Shown: positions 4,846 to 5,207 of the stretch, in pieces | How positions within the stretch are numbered: position 1 is the first letter of the stretch | Layout: each line of letters starts with the position of its first letter | Program-made: the position numbers and the translations under genes | Assembly (NCBI GenBank): GCA_021793495.1 | Contig: JAJYSQ010000178.1 | Location: 1 to 5,207, forward strand | From: Actinomycetes bacterium | Lineage (GTDB): Bacteria; Actinomycetota; Actinomycetes; JAJYSQ01 | DNA length: 5,207 nucleotides | Reading direction: 5' to 3' | The notes under the pieces: generated by a model | What the model was told of the DNA's origin: nothing | Databases searched by the model: none | The model's input: only the letters and a program-made list of their open reading frames with translations

Positions 4846-5207
4846 TCAGGCACCAGGCTGGGCCAGCCAGTCGAGCAGGATGTCGTCGAAGCGCTGCGGG
4901 GCTTCTTCGTGGGGGAAGTGTCCGACGCCGGCCAGCTCATGCCACTGGTAGGTCCCGGCGACGTACCTCTGCGAGCCCCGGGCGGTGGCGGGCAGCATCA
5001 GCGGGTCGGACGACCCATGGACAGCCAGCACGGAGGCTCCTACCGCGGCACCCATGGTGCGTGCGTAGCGCAGCCCGTCACGGCGCACCGCGGAGCGGAA
5101 TGCCCATCGGAAGTACTCCAGGCTCGCGTGGGCCACGCCGGGGATGGTCATGGCGTCCTGGAAGGTCTGCTTGACGGGGGCCGGCGGCCAGGTCGTGGCC
5201 GACCAGG
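4846..5207 (-). CDS. Alpha/beta hydrolase, C-terminal part (5' end outside window)
   Basis: The last 119 residues of an alpha/beta-hydrolase-fold protein are visible. The frame is open to the window edge, so the ATG at 5151 is internal and not the start. Within the fragment, the strand LAVHGSSDPLMLP (60-72) carries the catalytic acid Asp67, and GVGHFPHEE (93-101) carries the catalytic His96. The nucleophile elbow and oxyanion loop lie outside the window. The segment before Asp67 is the end of the cap/lid region. Position next to marP matches the epoxide-hydrolase-like gene ephE (Rv3670) of M. tuberculosis, but the cap-domain tyrosines that would support epoxide hydrolysis cannot be judged here. 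Haloalkane dehalogenase, lipase or esterase activity remain possible. It converges on marP, with 20 bp between the two stop codons. Confidence 0.88.
   Translation of the reverse strand, partial: WSATTWPPAPVKQTFQDAMTIPGVAHASLEYFRWAFRSAVRRDGLRYARTMGAAVGASVLAVHGSSDPLMLPATARGSQRYVAGTYQWHELAGVGHFPHEEAPQRFDDILLDWLAQPGA

Noticed and set aside
4806..4860. Bidirectional terminator between marP and the hydrolase
   Set aside because: Only a 4-bp GAGG/CCTC pairing is visible, and there is no T-tract on either strand.
5149..5151. ATG as start of the hydrolase
   Set aside because: The frame stays open upstream to the window edge, and the visible part is only the C-terminal region of the fold, so this methionine is internal.
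1..5207. tRNA, CRISPR array, insertion sequence or phage remnant
   Set aside because: No cloverleaf, regular repeats, transposase motifs or terminal repeats are visible. Almost all of the sequence is explained by conserved chromosomal genes.

Overview
The window is chromosomal DNA from a high-GC actinobacterium. GC is very high throughout, codons end mostly in G or C, and several starts are GTG. The gene order crp - (small gene) - nth - TlpA-like thioredoxin - NUDIX - marP - alpha/beta hydrolase matches the Mycobacterium tuberculosis Rv3676-Rv3670 block as I remember it. The species cannot be named from this sequence. An RsiG-like gene argues for a lineage outside the mycobacteria, related to sporulating or c-di-GMP-using actinobacteria.

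Left part, minus strand. Positions 1-703 hold a Crp/GlxR-type cAMP-responsive regulator that lacks only its last few residues at the window edge. Upstream of it on the same strand, after an 85-nt spacer, is a 177-residue coiled-coil protein (789-1322). It carries two copies of the c-di-GMP-binding signature E-x3-S-x2-R-x3-Q-x3-D known from the WhiG anti-sigma factor RsiG. The first copy is perfect and the second has Q replaced by H. Receptors for two different cyclic nucleotides therefore lie side by side. No sigma factor gene is visible.

Positions 1323-1540 are a divergent intergenic region rich in inverted repeats. It includes two odd-centred palindromes whose centres are 21 bp apart.

Right part, plus strand. 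Four genes are joined by three identical GTGA start/stop overlaps: nth (endonuclease III), a TlpA/ResA-like thioredoxin lipoprotein, a CoA-pyrophosphatase-type NUDIX hydrolase, and marP (a membrane-anchored periplasmic serine protease with a CvpA-like domain). They very probably form one translationally coupled operon. It joins oxidative DNA repair, extracytoplasmic thiol chemistry, nucleotide/CoA housekeeping and an acid/oxidative-stress protease. A partial alpha/beta hydrolase converges on marP with only 20 bp between the stop codons.

Most of the block is a conserved actinobacterial neighbourhood. The least ordinary part is the RsiG-family protein next to crp, together with the repeat-rich promoter region in front of it. 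I saw no mobile elements, RNA genes or CRISPR arrays.
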